Shown: in pieces, positions 22,221 through 31,212 of the stretch
Position numbering within the stretch: position 1 is the stretch's first letter
Layout of the letters: each line of letters starts with the position of its first letter
Assembly: GCA_028709805.1 (NCBI GenBank)
Contig: JAQUTL010000011.1
Coordinates: 1 to 64,000 of the forward strand
DNA from: Victivallaceae bacterium
Lineage (GTDB): Bacteria; Verrucomicrobiota; Lentisphaeria; Victivallales; Victivallaceae
Direction of reading: 5' to 3'
Length of the DNA stretch: 64,000 nt
Made by a program: the position numbers and the translations under genes
Notes under the pieces: generated by a model
Seen by the model: only the letters and a program-made list of their open reading frames with translations
What the model was told of the DNA's origin: nothing
The model's database searches: none

Positions 22221-22772
22221 TCATATTTCCATTTTGGACAATATCGCACCGTTATCGAGCCGGCGGACCGAAAGCGTGCGGCCGTCAAACCAGCCGAAAC
22301 TCTGCGGTGCGCCGTTTTTCGGCAGCGAGATTGAGCCGGGATTGAAAATCGTCAAATCTTCATTTTCAATCCGGCCGATTTCCGCGATATGGGTGTGACC
22401 ATGCGCCATGACGGTCCCATGCGGCAGCGGCGGCAGATTGGCGGCATTCCACCGGTGGCCGTGGGTCAGAAAAAATCGGCGGCCGTCGGCCAGTATCTCC
22501 GAAAAATCGGCCATTACCGGGAATTCGAGCATCATCTGATCCACCTCGGAGTCGCAGTTGCCGCGCACCGCGATGATCTCGCGTTTCCGCTGATTCAGCA
22601 GCGCGGCGGTTTCGCGCGGGTCGTAAAGCGGCGGAACGCCGTTGCGCGGACCGTGATAAAGCGCGTCGCCCAGCAGGACAAGTTGATCCGGACAAAGCGT
22701 TTCGGCCTGTTCAAACAGGCGTTTCAGCGTTGCCGGAACTCCGTGGATGTCGGAAAAAAACAGCAGTTTCAT
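22221..22772 (-). CDS. YfcE-type metallophosphodiesterase
   Basis: 183-residue calcineurin-like phosphoesterase that hydrolyses phosphodiester bonds in vitro; physiological substrate unknown. Metal-binding motifs: MKLLFFSDIHG (D9, H11), LLGDALYHGPR, RGNCDSEVD, THGHRW and AHGHTHI, in family order and spacing. The start at 22772 gives the normal MKLLxxSDIHG N-terminus, with GGGAG upstream. It is the first gene of a run with the DUF1275 protein and the polytopic protein. A hairpin at 22838-22868 (GAAGCGG/CCGCTTC) separates it from the oxidoreductase gene upstream. Confidence 0.9.
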   Translation of the reverse strand: MKLLFFSDIHGVPATLKRLFEQAETLCPDQLVLLGDALYHGPRNGVPPLYDPRETAALLNQRKREIIAVRGNCDSEVDQMMLEFPVMADFSEILADGRRFFLTHGHRWNAANLPPLPHGTVMAHGHTHIAEIGRIENEDLTIFNPGSISLPKNGAPQSFGWFDGRTLSVRRLDNGAILSKMEI

Positions 22773-22837
22773 CAAGTGACAGTCTCCCGGCGCGGCGCGC
22801 CGTTCCATCGTCGGCCGCGCTGTATTAATATACCACG

Positions 22838-22868
22838 GAAGCGGCCGGTTTTCAAGCCGGTCCGCTTC
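22838..22868. terminator. Hairpin after the Gfo/Idh gene
   Basis: GAAGCGG (22838-22844) pairs with CCGCTTC (22862-22868), extended inside by CCGG/CCGG. No T run follows in the minus direction. Confidence 0.35.
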
Positions 22869-22896
22869 GACGGCGCCGGGAATGCGGCCGCGTTGT

Positions 22897-24162
22897 TTAC
22901 GCGGTTACGTCAACCACCTTGCCCGCCTTGCGTGAAACTTCGGCGGCAAAGACCATCAGATGGCTTTCCAGCGTTTCGTCCACGCCGGAGAGAATGTACG
23001 AGCGGTCGCCGGTGGCCAGCGCTTGGACAAAGGCGGCCATCAATGCCATATCGCCGCCGCCGTGACCGGAGAGGATTCCACCGTCGTTGAGCAGATTGGT
23101 GTCGACGGTTTCGGTTTCGCCGCTGAGAAAATCGGTGGTATGAATGAAGCGGCTGTCGGTGCGGATGCTGCCGCGCGAACCGAATATCCGGGTCTGGCGG
23201 GCGCCTTCGTCGCAGAAGGCGGTCATGGTCATGGCGGCGGTGGTGGAGTCGGCGAACTCCATGTTGACCACCTGATGGTCCACCACATCGTTGTCGCAGG
23301 CGTAGACGCAGCGGCCGTAGGGACCGGTACGCAGCGCATCGGCCACGGAGGAGGGGGTGACAATCGGAGTCAGCACATCGGTCGGCCACTGGATCAGGCC
23401 GCGCGCCACGCGGTCGCGCAGATATATTTTCAGGGCGGAATAGGGGCAGTTCGACTCGATTTCCGGCGGGCAGTCGGTGCAGCGGTCGGCCGCGCCTTTC
23501 GGTCGGCATGCTCCGGTCAGGTGGCGGAGCGAGCCGAATGACTGTATTTTCCGGCACGGCTTGTCCATCATATAGCGCAGCCAGTCAACGTCATGACAGC
23601 ATTTCGCCAGCAGCATCGGTGACGACTCCGCTTCGTTTCTCCAGTTCCCCCGCACAAACGAGTGCGCCTGATGCCAGTGTGCCACCGGCTCAAGATGCTG
23701 AATCGAAACGATCTCGCCGATTTTGCCCGACTTCAGGATTTTTTTCAACTCCTGCGAGTATGGCGTGTAGCGCAGCACATGACATACCGCGAAGGCGACG
23801 CCAGCTTTTTTGACTGCCGCCACAATTCTCCGGCAGGCTTCGGCGGAGGTGGCCATCGGTTTTTCCAGCATGATGTTGTATCCGAGCTCGGCAAAGGCTA
23901 TGGCCGGAGCCTCGTGCTGGTGGTCCTGAGTGCAGATCAGCACGGCGTCGGCGAACTTCGGAACCTTGGCCATGTCCTCCCAAAGATTGAAACAGTGTTC
24001 CGGCGGGATGTTGTGTTTTTCCGCCAGCTGGCGGCGGTAGAATTCGCGCGGTTCGGCCACGCCGACGATTTTTGCAAGCTCCGGGTGCTGTTCCGCGAAC
24101 AGGGCGTATCCGGTGCCGCGGCATCCCGCCCCGGCGATTACAAGTTTTACTGGCTGGGTCAT
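22897..24162 (-). CDS. Gfo/Idh/MocA-family oxidoreductase with a C-terminal-domain cysteine cluster
   Basis: 421-residue NAD(P)-dependent sugar or inositol-type dehydrogenase. N-terminal Rossmann fold (KLVIAGAGCRGTGYALFAEQ), then the family's EKP motif (MLEKPMATSAEACRRIV, lysine for catalysis) and the substrate-domain motif HDVDWLRYMM. A cysteine cluster RCTDCPPEIESNCPYSALKI sits at about 234-255 and is shared with the divergent paralogue at 24368. Such clusters recur in a subset of this family and may bind a metal. GGAGGAG precedes the ATG. The substrate is unknown; in PVC bacteria these enzymes often act on sulfated or uronic glycan sugars (inference). Confidence 0.88.
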   Translation of the reverse strand: MTQPVKLVIAGAGCRGTGYALFAEQHPELAKIVGVAEPREFYRRQLAEKHNIPPEHCFNLWEDMAKVPKFADAVLICTQDHQHEAPAIAFAELGYNIMLEKPMATSAEACRRIVAAVKKAGVAFAVCHVLRYTPYSQELKKILKSGKIGEIVSIQHLEPVAHWHQAHSFVRGNWRNEAESSPMLLAKCCHDVDWLRYMMDKPCRKIQSFGSLRHLTGACRPKGAADRCTDCPPEIESNCPYSALKIYLRDRVARGLIQWPTDVLTPIVTPSSVADALRTGPYGRCVYACDNDVVDHQVVNMEFADSTTAAMTMTAFCDEGARQTRIFGSRGSIRTDSRFIHTTDFLSGETETVDTNLLNDGGILSGHGGGDMALMAAFVQALATGDRSYILSGVDETLESHLMVFAAEVSRKAGKVVDVTA

Positions 24163-24308
24163 TTTAGGTTGCTCCTCCGATTGTCGGTTGCAGGGTTTAT
24201 GTCAATTTAAAATACCGCTTGGGTTCGTTATTTCAAGTGCGGAAGTCCGCCGGCGGACGGTTTGACGGCGGCAATGCTGGAAAAACTGCGGTTTATCCGT
24301 TTTAATTC

Positions 24309-24336
24309 TTGAAAAAACGGGGAGTTGTGGTATAGT
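24309..24336 (+). promoter_or_regulatory. Promoter candidate for the second Gfo/Idh gene
   Basis: TTGAAA (24309-24314), 16-base spacer, TATAGT (24331-24336), each five of six from consensus. It is followed at once by the inverted repeat 24342-24359. Confidence 0.6.
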
Positions 24337-24341
24337 TGAAC

Positions 24342-24359
24342 TTCAATAATCATATTGAA
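24342..24359. promoter_or_regulatory. Perfect inverted repeat at the transcription start (operator candidate)
   Basis: TTCAATA (24342-24348), ATCA, TATTGAA (24353-24359). It lies over the expected start of transcription and just upstream of the ribosome site GAAGGAC. The regulator is not identifiable. Confidence 0.45.
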
Positions 24360-24367
24360 GGACTTGC

Positions 24368-25651
24368 ATGGATACGGTAAGCATATTGCTCGTTGGAGCC
24401 GGCGGGCGGTGTTCGATTTACAGTCAGCTCATCAAACGGCTCGGACTGCGCGCCAGAGTGGTCGGTGTGGCCGAACCGCGCCCATTTTTTCGCGACCGTA
24501 TCGTGCGCGACCACGATATTTCACCGGAACATGTTTTCTCCGATTGGCGCGACGCCGCCGCAGTGCCGCGCTTTGCCGACGCCGTGATCATCGGAACTCA
24601 GGATCGGATGCACGTTGAACCGGCCGAGGCATTTGCCCGGCTCGGCTATCATATTCTGATCGAAAAACCGCTGGCGCCCGACGCCGCCGGTTGTCGCCGG
24701 ATCGTATCCGCCGCCGTCAAAAGCGGAAAGATGTTCTCGGTCTGCCATGTCATGCGCTATGCCAACTATACCGCGCTGCTCCGGAGCGTTCTGGCGGAGG
24801 GGGCGGTGGGGAAAATCATCTCCATACAGCACCTTGAACCGGTGGGACACTGGCGGTTTGCCCATTCATATGTGAGGGGCAACTGGCGCCGGGAGGACGA
24901 GTCCTCAAGTTTTCTGCTGGCGAAGTCAATTCACGATGTGGATTGGATATCCTACATAGTGGGAAGGCGCAGCCGTAAAATATCGTCGTTCGGAGAATTG
25001 ACTTTTTTCCGTCGTGAAAATATGCCGGAAGGTGCCGCTTTGCGTTGTCTGGATTGTCCGCTGGCCTGCAAATGCGCCTACAACGCGCCGCGTTTTTATC
25101 TTGAGCGGCTGCGGTCAGGGAAGGTTGACAGTTATCTGGAGTCGGTCTCCGGCGTTCTCACCGAGGAGGCCATTCTCGACGCCATGCGCAACGGCCCGTA
25201 CGGGCGCTGCGTCTTCGCCTGCGACAATGACGTGGCCGACCATCAGGTGACGATCATGGAGTTTGACGGCGGGGTCACCGCCTCGTTCACTTTGGTCGGC
25301 TGTTCGCGGTTCGGTGAGCGGCGCACCACGATCTTCGGCACCGAGGGCGAGGTTTACTGCGACGGCTCCAAGATCAGAATATACAGCTATCTGCGCGACA
25401 GTTCCCATGAAATCGAGATCGAACCGGATCGCGGCACACTGGAGACCAAGCACGGCGGCGGCGACAAAATGTGTCTGGAGTCGTTTATTGAAGCGATACG
25501 GGAAAACCGGCCGTCGAGGATACTGTCGGACGCCGCCGGATCGCTGGAAACCCACCTGATGGTTTTCGCCGCCGAGGCCTCCCGCCGGCAGGGGCGCACG
25601 GTGTATATGAATGAACCGGAATTCGCGGTCGGCGATCCGGCGGGCGAATAA
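24368..25651 (+). CDS. Gfo/Idh/MocA-family oxidoreductase (paralogue of the divergent gene)
   Basis: 427 residues. Rossmann N-terminus DTVSILLVGAGGRCSIYSQL, catalytic EKP region LIEKPLAPDAAGCRRIVSAA, and HDVDWISYIVG. The cysteine cluster is present in variant form, RCLDCPLACKCAYNAPRFYL. It shares long blocks with the protein at 22897-24162 (for example QHLEPVxHWxxAHSxVRGNWR and YGRCVxACDNDVxDHQV), so the pair arose by duplication and is now divergently transcribed. The start is ATG at 24368 after AAGGAC. Cytoplasmic; substrate unknown. Confidence 0.88.
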   Translation: MDTVSILLVGAGGRCSIYSQLIKRLGLRARVVGVAEPRPFFRDRIVRDHDISPEHVFSDWRDAAAVPRFADAVIIGTQDRMHVEPAEAFARLGYHILIEKPLAPDAAGCRRIVSAAVKSGKMFSVCHVMRYANYTALLRSVLAEGAVGKIISIQHLEPVGHWRFAHSYVRGNWRREDESSSFLLAKSIHDVDWISYIVGRRSRKISSFGELTFFRRENMPEGAALRCLDCPLACKCAYNAPRFYLERLRSGKVDSYLESVSGVLTEEAILDAMRNGPYGRCVFACDNDVADHQVTIMEFDGGVTASFTLVGCSRFGERRTTIFGTEGEVYCDGSKIRIYSYLRDSSHEIEIEPDRGTLETKHGGGDKMCLESFIEAIRENRPSRILSDAAGSLETHLMVFAAEASRRQGRTVYMNEPEFAVGDPAGE

Positions 25652-25692
25652 AGCGCCGCGTCCATGTTTTTTACCGGGTTGTCAGGCAGATA

Positions 25693-26400
25693 ATGAATAA
25701 GATGTTTTTCCGCTCCGCATTTGTGGCCACGCTTCCGGTGCTGGTCGGATATCTGGCGCTGGGGATGGCGTTCGGGGTGCTGTTCAGCCGGCTGAATCTG
25801 GCCGTGCCGTGGGCGGGACTGATGAGTCTGACGATTTATGGCGGATCGATGCAGCTGGCCGGCGTGTCGATGCTGCGCGAGCACATGCCGCTGCTTCAGA
25901 TCGCGGCGCTTTCGGTTGTAATCAACATCCGGCATGTAGTGTACGGACTTTCGCTGCTCGGCAAATTCAAGGGCGGCGGCTGGCGTTCGCTCTATATGAT
26001 ATTTGCGCTGACCGACGAAACCTATGCGTTGCTGACCGGCTGTCCGATTCCGCATGGCGCCGACCGGCATAAATACATGTTCGCCATTTCCATTCTGAAC
26101 CACAGTTACTGGATTGCCGGCGGACTGATCGGCGCGGCGGCTGGAACGCTGCTGGATTTCGACTCAACCGGCATCGAATTTTCCATGACCGCCATTTTTG
26201 TGGTGATACTTACCGATCTGTGCCGTGAGAAGCGCAACCGCATGCCGGCGGTGCTGGGGCTGTCCGCCACCGCCGGATCGTTTCTGATCTTCGGAGCGTC
26301 CGGCATGCTCGTTCCCGCGATGATCGCCATTCTTGGCGGGCTGCTGGCCATGCGGCGGCGGATCGGGCGGCTCTACCCGGAAATGGAGGCGGATGAATGA
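25693..26400 (+). CDS. azlC: AzlC-family branched-chain amino-acid exporter, large subunit
   Basis: 235-residue inner-membrane protein with about seven helices. Family signatures: LPVLVGYLALGMAFGVLF, TIYGGSMQLAGVSML, NIRHVVYGLSL, and the second half TAIFVVILTDLCRE. AzlC works with the small AzlD protein, encoded next with an ATGA overlap, in export of branched-chain amino acids or related compounds. No Lrp/AzlB regulator is adjacent. Confidence 0.92.
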   Translation: MNKMFFRSAFVATLPVLVGYLALGMAFGVLFSRLNLAVPWAGLMSLTIYGGSMQLAGVSMLREHMPLLQIAALSVVINIRHVVYGLSLLGKFKGGGWRSLYMIFALTDETYALLTGCPIPHGADRHKYMFAISILNHSYWIAGGLIGAAAGTLLDFDSTGIEFSMTAIFVVILTDLCREKRNRMPAVLGLSATAGSFLIFGASGMLVPAMIAILGGLLAMRRRIGRLYPEMEADE

Positions 26401-26729
26401 GTGTCGGTTATCTGCTGGGCGCCATCGGAGTGATGGCGGCGGTGATGTTTCTGCTGCGGGCGACGCCGTTTGTCCTGTTCGGTCTGGGGCGGCGGCCGCC
26501 GCGCGCGGTGCTTTATCTCGGCCGGGTGATGTCGCCGGCGGCGGTGGCGATGCTGATCATCTACTGCATGGGCGGCGTCGATTTCGGGGTGTGGCCGTCG
26601 ATACTGCCGGAGGCGATTGCGGTCGGCGCGATTGTGCTGGTGCATTTGAAGTGGCGGAACATGGCGCTGTCCGTGTTTGGCGGCACACTGCTGTATATGC
26701 TTCTGGTGCAGTTCCTGTTCCGCGGTTGA
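26397..26729 (+). CDS. azlD: AzlD-family small subunit of the amino-acid exporter
   Basis: 110 residues, four hydrophobic helices. The motif RATPFVLFGLGRRPPRAVLYLGRVMSPAAVAMLIIYC is characteristic of AzlD. The start overlaps the azlC stop by four bases, indicating coupled synthesis of the two subunits. Confidence 0.92.
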   Translation: MSVGYLLGAIGVMAAVMFLLRATPFVLFGLGRRPPRAVLYLGRVMSPAAVAMLIIYCMGGVDFGVWPSILPEAIAVGAIVLVHLKWRNMALSVFGGTLLYMLLVQFLFRG

Positions 26730-26763
26730 CGCCGCGCGGCTGCGGATGTTGCGGATTTTCAAT

Positions 26764-26791
26764 TTGACAAAATCAAAACGCCATGTAATTT
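26764..26791 (+). promoter_or_regulatory. Weak promoter candidate for the symporter gene
   Basis: Perfect TTGACA (26764-26769) and, 16 bases later, TAATTT (26786-26791), a poor -10. About 56 bases before the start codon at 26847. Confidence 0.35.
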
Positions 26792-26846
26792 ACTCTTGCA
26801 GAGATTGTCTGGTCGATGGAAATCCAATACGGAGGAGAGTGACATT

Positions 26847-28481
26847 ATGATTGTTGCGGTGATCTCGTTTCTGCTTTTTACCGGACTGGTGGCGTTTGCC
26901 ACCTGGTTTTTCACCCGCAAGACCGAACACTCAAGCAACGACGGCTTCTTTCTGGCCGGCCGCTCGCTGAGCTGGCCATTCATTGCCGGGTCGCTGCTGC
27001 TGACCAACCTTTCCACCGAACAGATGGTCGGGCTCAACGGCAGCGCCTACGCCAACGGGCTGTGCGTCATGGCCTGGGAGGTGGTGGCGGTGGTGGCTCT
27101 GGTGCTGATGGCGCTGTTTTTTCTGCCCCGTTTTCTGCGGGCCGGAATAACCACGGTGCCGCAGTATCTCGAACAGCGGTTCGACCGTCGGGTGGAGCTG
27201 GTCTGCAATCTTATTTTCCTTCTGGCCTATGCGGTGATACTTCTGCCGATCATTCTTTATACCGGAGCGCAGGGAATGCGCGGCATCCTCGGCGTGGACG
27301 GGTTTTTCGCCGACATCGGCATCACGTCCGAATACGGCCGGCTGCTGGTGATGGTGGCGGCGGTGGCGGTGATCGGGTCGCTGTACGCGCTGTGGGGCGG
27401 GCTGGAGACCTGCGCGGTGTCGGACACCTTCAACGGCGTCGGACTTCTTGCCGGCGGACTGATGATAACTTATTTTGCGCTTGACGCGCTGGGCGGCGGT
27501 TCATTTGGCGAGGGGGCGGAGATTTTTGTCCGCGAATCCGGACAGGCCGGAATGCTGAACTCAATCGGCGGGGACGCGTCGGAGGTGCCGTTTTTCACGC
27601 TGTTCACCGGAATTTTGTTCATCAACGTCTTCTACTGGTGCACCAATCAGCAGATTATTCAGCGGACGTTCGGCGCGAAGTCGCTGGCCGAGGGGCAGAA
27701 AGGGGTGCTGCTGACCGGGCTGCTGAAACTTGCCGGACCGCTGTTTCTGGTGGTCCCCGGCCTGATCGCCTTTGTGATGGCCGCCAAATACGGCCTGATA
27801 AATGTTGCGTCAAAGGACACCGCCTACGGCACACTGGTCAACTATGTGCTGCCCAAGCCGCTGCTGGGTTTCTTCTCTGCGGTGCTGCTGGGGGCGATCC
27901 TGTCAAGTTTCAACTCGGCGCTGAACAGCACCTGCACGATGTTCAGTCTTGGAATTTACAAGGGGATTCTATATCCCAAGGCGTCGGATCGCAAGGTGGT
28001 CGGCGTGGGGCGCTGGTTCGGCGCGGTGCTGACGGTGGTGTGTATTTTTATCGCGCCGCTGCTGTTCAAGGCCGGCGGAATTTTTAATTATCTTCAGACG
28101 ATGAACGCGATATATTTCATTCCGATACTCGCGGTGGTTGTGGTGGGAATGAGCACCCGGTTCGTTCCCGGCGGCGCGGCGCTGACGGCGCTGCTGCTGG
28201 GCGTGGTGCTGATCGCCGCCGGATATTTCATGCCCGGAGCAAAATCGGTGCTTGCGGTGATGAGTGAATATCACTTTGTGGCGCTGGTCTTTGCGTTTCT
28301 GGTGGTCATGATGCTGGTGTGGGGCAAAGTGGCGCCGCGCCGTTCCGCCTATGTTCCGGTGGACGCGAAGGCAACCGACATGACGCCGTGGCGCTTTGCT
28401 CCGCTGGCCGGCGTTCTGCTGTTGCTGGTGGTGGCGGCGATCTATATCTGGTTTGCCGATCTCAGCGTTCTGTCGAAGTAG
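26847..28481 (+). CDS. Sodium:solute symporter (SSS family, SGLT/YidK-like)
   Basis: 544-residue Na+-coupled importer with 13-14 transmembrane helices. The sodium-site region and family signatures are SLLLTNLSTEQMVGLNG near residue 45-60, TTVPQYLEQRFDRRVE, and GAILSSFNSALNSTCTMFSLGIYK, typical of the sugar-type branch of SSS. I start at 26847 (MIVAVISFLLF) because GGAGGAG lies nine bases upstream; the open frame begins earlier. The final 20 bp overlap the convergent metallophosphoesterase gene. Its ligand may be a sugar or sugar acid (inference). Confidence 0.92.
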   Translation: MIVAVISFLLFTGLVAFATWFFTRKTEHSSNDGFFLAGRSLSWPFIAGSLLLTNLSTEQMVGLNGSAYANGLCVMAWEVVAVVALVLMALFFLPRFLRAGITTVPQYLEQRFDRRVELVCNLIFLLAYAVILLPIILYTGAQGMRGILGVDGFFADIGITSEYGRLLVMVAAVAVIGSLYALWGGLETCAVSDTFNGVGLLAGGLMITYFALDALGGGSFGEGAEIFVRESGQAGMLNSIGGDASEVPFFTLFTGILFINVFYWCTNQQIIQRTFGAKSLAEGQKGVLLTGLLKLAGPLFLVVPGLIAFVMAAKYGLINVASKDTAYGTLVNYVLPKPLLGFFSAVLLGAILSSFNSALNSTCTMFSLGIYKGILYPKASDRKVVGVGRWFGAVLTVVCIFIAPLLFKAGGIFNYLQTMNAIYFIPILAVVVVGMSTRFVPGGAALTALLLGVVLIAAGYFMPGAKSVLAVMSEYHFVALVFAFLVVMMLVWGKVAPRRSAYVPVDAKATDMTPWRFAPLAGVLLLLVVAAIYIWFADLSVLSK

Positions 28482-30171
28482 TTTCCAGCCGGGTCAACCG
28501 GTCGTTGCCGGGGAGGAGTTCCTCGACCGCGCCGCCGGGAAGCAGCCGGAAGCGGTCGATCATCCGGTTGTGGAGGTCGTGCGTGGTGACGGTGACGGCT
28601 CCCGGAGAAAATTCGAGCAGAGTGCCGGAGATTTCAACGCCGGTTTCACGCGGACCGTCGATGGTGATCACCGGATAAAGGAAGGCTTTGCCGCTGCTCA
28701 GCGGTCTGGGCGGCGGCGCGGTCACGTTGGTCAGATACCGGTCGGTGCCCGGTATGGTGCGCCGGTAGGCGTGGACGTGGCCGCCGATCCAGAGGTCGAT
28801 GCCGCCGCAGCCGAAAACCCGTTCTGCCAGCTGCCGCGCCTGCGGCCAGTCGCACATCATGGCCGGCGCGGCATGGGCGAAGACGATCCGGAACTCTGCG
28901 GTTTTGAATTCGTTGGACGCGGCGACGCGTTTCAGCCATTCCTCCTCCTGTTTCAGGTAGTCGTCTTCCATGACGAACATATAGCTTTTTTCATCGAACG
29001 GGTCGGGTGCGCCGCCGGAACCGGTTTCGATGAACAGGAAAAAGCATCCGGCGTGGCGGAACGCCTGAAAGGTGGCGCCGTCGGGGGTGCCGAAAAACTC
29101 GGCGTATTTCACGCAGTCGCGGCCGAAAAATTCGTGGTTGCCGCGCAGTGGAAGATAGAATTTTCCGCCTCCGGTGCGTTCGCGGAACACGTCCATCAGG
29201 CCGTCGAAATAATCCGGCTCGAAATGGTTGAAGGTGCTGCCGGCGTCGCCGATGTGGACGAAGAAGTCGGCGTCGCTGCCGCCGGGCGCGTCAAACACGG
29301 TCTCCAGCATCCGCCGGCGGTTTTCCGGCATCAGCTGGGTGTCTCCGGTGACAAACATGGAAAACTCCGGTTTGGCGTCGGCGCCGGCCGGTGCGGTGAA
29401 AGTTGTCACCTCCGGCGTGATCCGGACGGCGTTGGTGTCGGTATACTGCAGGACCGGGCGGAGTTCGTATTCCGCTCCCGGTTCGAGGCCGGAAAGCTCG
29501 ATTGAGTGAAGTTCCCGGTCGCGGCGCAGAATGCCGTTCGCGGTTTCCCACACGCGGTGAAACTCAGCTCCGCCTTTTCTGCGCAGTTCGACACCGGCGG
29601 CCATTGCACCTTCGGTGGTGAAACGCACGGTGCAGCCGCCCCGGCGCGGATTGAGCAGCCACGGCGGGTTGCGCAGTTCGGCCTTGCGCGGCGAAAGGTC
29701 GGTAAACGGCACTTTCCCGACTGCGATCTTCCGGCTGCTTGAGCCGGCGAGAAACAGGATGGTCAGCGTGTTGACGCCCTCATGAACCGGCAGTTCGACG
29801 ATGTGGTCGTCAATCTCCGGCACGGCGTTGCGGTTGCCGCCAGACTCCAGTGTGCTGTAAAGTTCCTTGCCGTTGAGGTAGCAGACAAACCACCAGTCCA
29901 CACCGATTCCGATCTGGCACGGCGTGTCGCTTTTTGACTCGATGCGGTTGACCAGTATCGACGGCGTTCCGCACGGCACCCGGCAGCCGAGCACCGTGTT
30001 GAGGTCGGTTTTGCCTTTGATCAGTTTGAGGTCGATTGCCGGAACGCTGCGGCCGTCGGCGGTGGTTAGGAGGTCGGAATATCCGGCGGCTGTCGCGTCC
30101 TCGCGTTTCACCGCGTCGCCGGTAAACAGTTTCCAGACCGGCGCCAGCTTGAGTGTCTGATATTTTTTCAT
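28462..30171 (-). CDS. Calcineurin-like metallophosphoesterase with N-terminal Fn3-like domain
   Basis: 569 residues. The N-terminal half (1-200) is a non-catalytic beta-rich region. Residues about 200-290 form a purple-acid-phosphatase-like Fn3 domain ([20 protein letters not shown] ... [16 protein letters not shown]). The catalytic domain has all five metal blocks: [40 protein letters not shown] and [10 protein letters not shown]. No signal peptide is seen ([16 protein letters not shown]), which is unusual for this secreted-enzyme layout. It overlaps cysK by four bases (ATGA) and is the second gene of that operon. Substrate unknown. Confidence 0.88.
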   Translation of the reverse strand: MKKYQTLKLAPVWKLFTGDAVKREDATAAGYSDLLTTADGRSVPAIDLKLIKGKTDLNTVLGCRVPCGTPSILVNRIESKSDTPCQIGIGVDWWFVCYLNGKELYSTLESGGNRNAVPEIDDHIVELPVHEGVNTLTILFLAGSSSRKIAVGKVPFTDLSPRKAELRNPPWLLNPRRGGCTVRFTTEGAMAAGVELRRKGGAEFHRVWETANGILRRDRELHSIELSGLEPGAEYELRPVLQYTDTNAVRITPEVTTFTAPAGADAKPEFSMFVTGDTQLMPENRRRMLETVFDAPGGSDADFFVHIGDAGSTFNHFEPDYFDGLMDVFRERTGGGKFYLPLRGNHEFFGRDCVKYAEFFGTPDGATFQAFRHAGCFFLFIETGSGGAPDPFDEKSYMFVMEDDYLKQEEEWLKRVAASNEFKTAEFRIVFAHAAPAMMCDWPQARQLAERVFGCGGIDLWIGGHVHAYRRTIPGTDRYLTNVTAPPPRPLSSGKAFLYPVITIDGPRETGVEISGTLLEFSPGAVTVTTHDLHNRMIDRFRLLPGGAVEELLPGNDRLTRLETTSTER

Positions 30172-31103
30172 GCCTGCGCCGTGTCGAACAGCCAGCTGGA
30201 AAGATAGCGTTCGCCGGAGTCCGGCAGCAGAACCACAATATTTTTTCCGGTGAACTCAGGCCGCTTGGCCAGTTCAAGCGCGGCGAACAGCGCGGCTCCG
30301 GAGGAAATCCCTATCAGCAGGCCTTCGCGTTTCGCGGCATCGCGGGCAACGCGTCCGGCGTCTTCGTGGCGCACCCGGATCACTTCGTCGATGATTTTCC
30401 GGTCCAGCACCGGCGGAATGAAGTTGGCGCCGATGCCCTGGATTTTATGCGGTCCGGGCTTGCCGCCGGAAAGAATCGGCGAATCGTCCGGCTCGACCGC
30501 GAAAAGTTTGACCGCCGGGTTGTATTCCCGCAGTTTTCCCCCCACTCCGGTCAGCGTGCCGCCGGTTCCCACTCCGGCCACGAACGCGTCGACTTTCCCA
30601 TCGCACGCTTTCCATATTTCCGGCGCGGTCCCGGCGCGGTGAGCGGCCGGATTCGCCGGGTTTTCAAACTGCTGCGGCATGAACGATCCCGGATTGGCCA
30701 CCACGATTTCTTCGGCTTTGTCGATTGCCGCTTTCATGCCGCCGGCGCCGCTGGTCAGCACCAGTTCGGCGCCGTATGCGGCCAGCAGTTTGCGCCGTTC
30801 CACGCTCATGGTTTCCGGCATGGTGAGGATGAGCCGGTAGCCGCGCACCGCCGCAACCAGTGCCAGACCGATGCCGGTATTTCCGCTGGTCGGCTCCACA
30901 ATCAGGGCGCCGGGGGCGATAAGACCGCGTTTTTCCGCATCGTCGATCATGGACAGCGCGGCGCGGTCTTTGACACTGCCGGCCGGATTGAAATATTCCA
31001 TCTTGGCCAGCACCGCGGCTTTGCCGCCACGATTGAGTTTATTGATCCGTACCAGCGGAGTGTTGCCGATGGTTTCCAAAATATTGTTGAGTATGGCACT
31101 CAT
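30168..31103 (-). CDS. cysK: Cysteine synthase A (O-acetylserine sulfhydrylase)
   Basis: PLP enzyme making L-cysteine from O-acetylserine and sulfide. The 311-residue length is standard. The PLP-lysine motif [12 protein letters not shown] (K at about 45), the substrate loop [12 protein letters not shown], the phosphate-binding [13 protein letters not shown] and the serine loop [11 protein letters not shown] are all in place. The C-terminus [15 protein letters not shown] matches CysK more closely than CysM. The ATG is preceded by GAAGGAGAG. It is followed in operon by the metallophosphoesterase, with no obvious biochemical link. Confidence 0.96.
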   Translation of the reverse strand: MSAILNNILETIGNTPLVRINKLNRGGKAAVLAKMEYFNPAGSVKDRAALSMIDDAEKRGLIAPGALIVEPTSGNTGIGLALVAAVRGYRLILTMPETMSVERRKLLAAYGAELVLTSGAGGMKAAIDKAEEIVVANPGSFMPQQFENPANPAAHRAGTAPEIWKACDGKVDAFVAGVGTGGTLTGVGGKLREYNPAVKLFAVEPDDSPILSGGKPGPHKIQGIGANFIPPVLDRKIIDEVIRVRHEDAGRVARDAAKREGLLIGISSGAALFAALELAKRPEFTGKNIVVLLPDSGERYLSSWLFDTAQA

Positions 31104-31153
31104 GTTGATACTCTCCTTCGATCTTGCGTGTTTTTACAGTATCATATAATATA

Positions 31154-31197
31154 GCACCGCCGGCGCTGAAAGAACAGCGCGGCGGCGCATTTTTTTC
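31154..31197. terminator. GC-rich hairpin followed by a T run on the plus strand
   Basis: An imperfect stem of about 13 bp joins GCACCGCCGGCGCTG (from 31154) to CAGCGCGGCGGCGC (to 31188), followed by TTTTTTT (31190-31196) in the plus direction. It separates the 588-residue protein gene from cysK, both on the minus strand, for which the T run is on the wrong side. See findings. Confidence 0.4.
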
Positions 31198-31212
31198 CGG
31201 GGGGCCCGGCGT

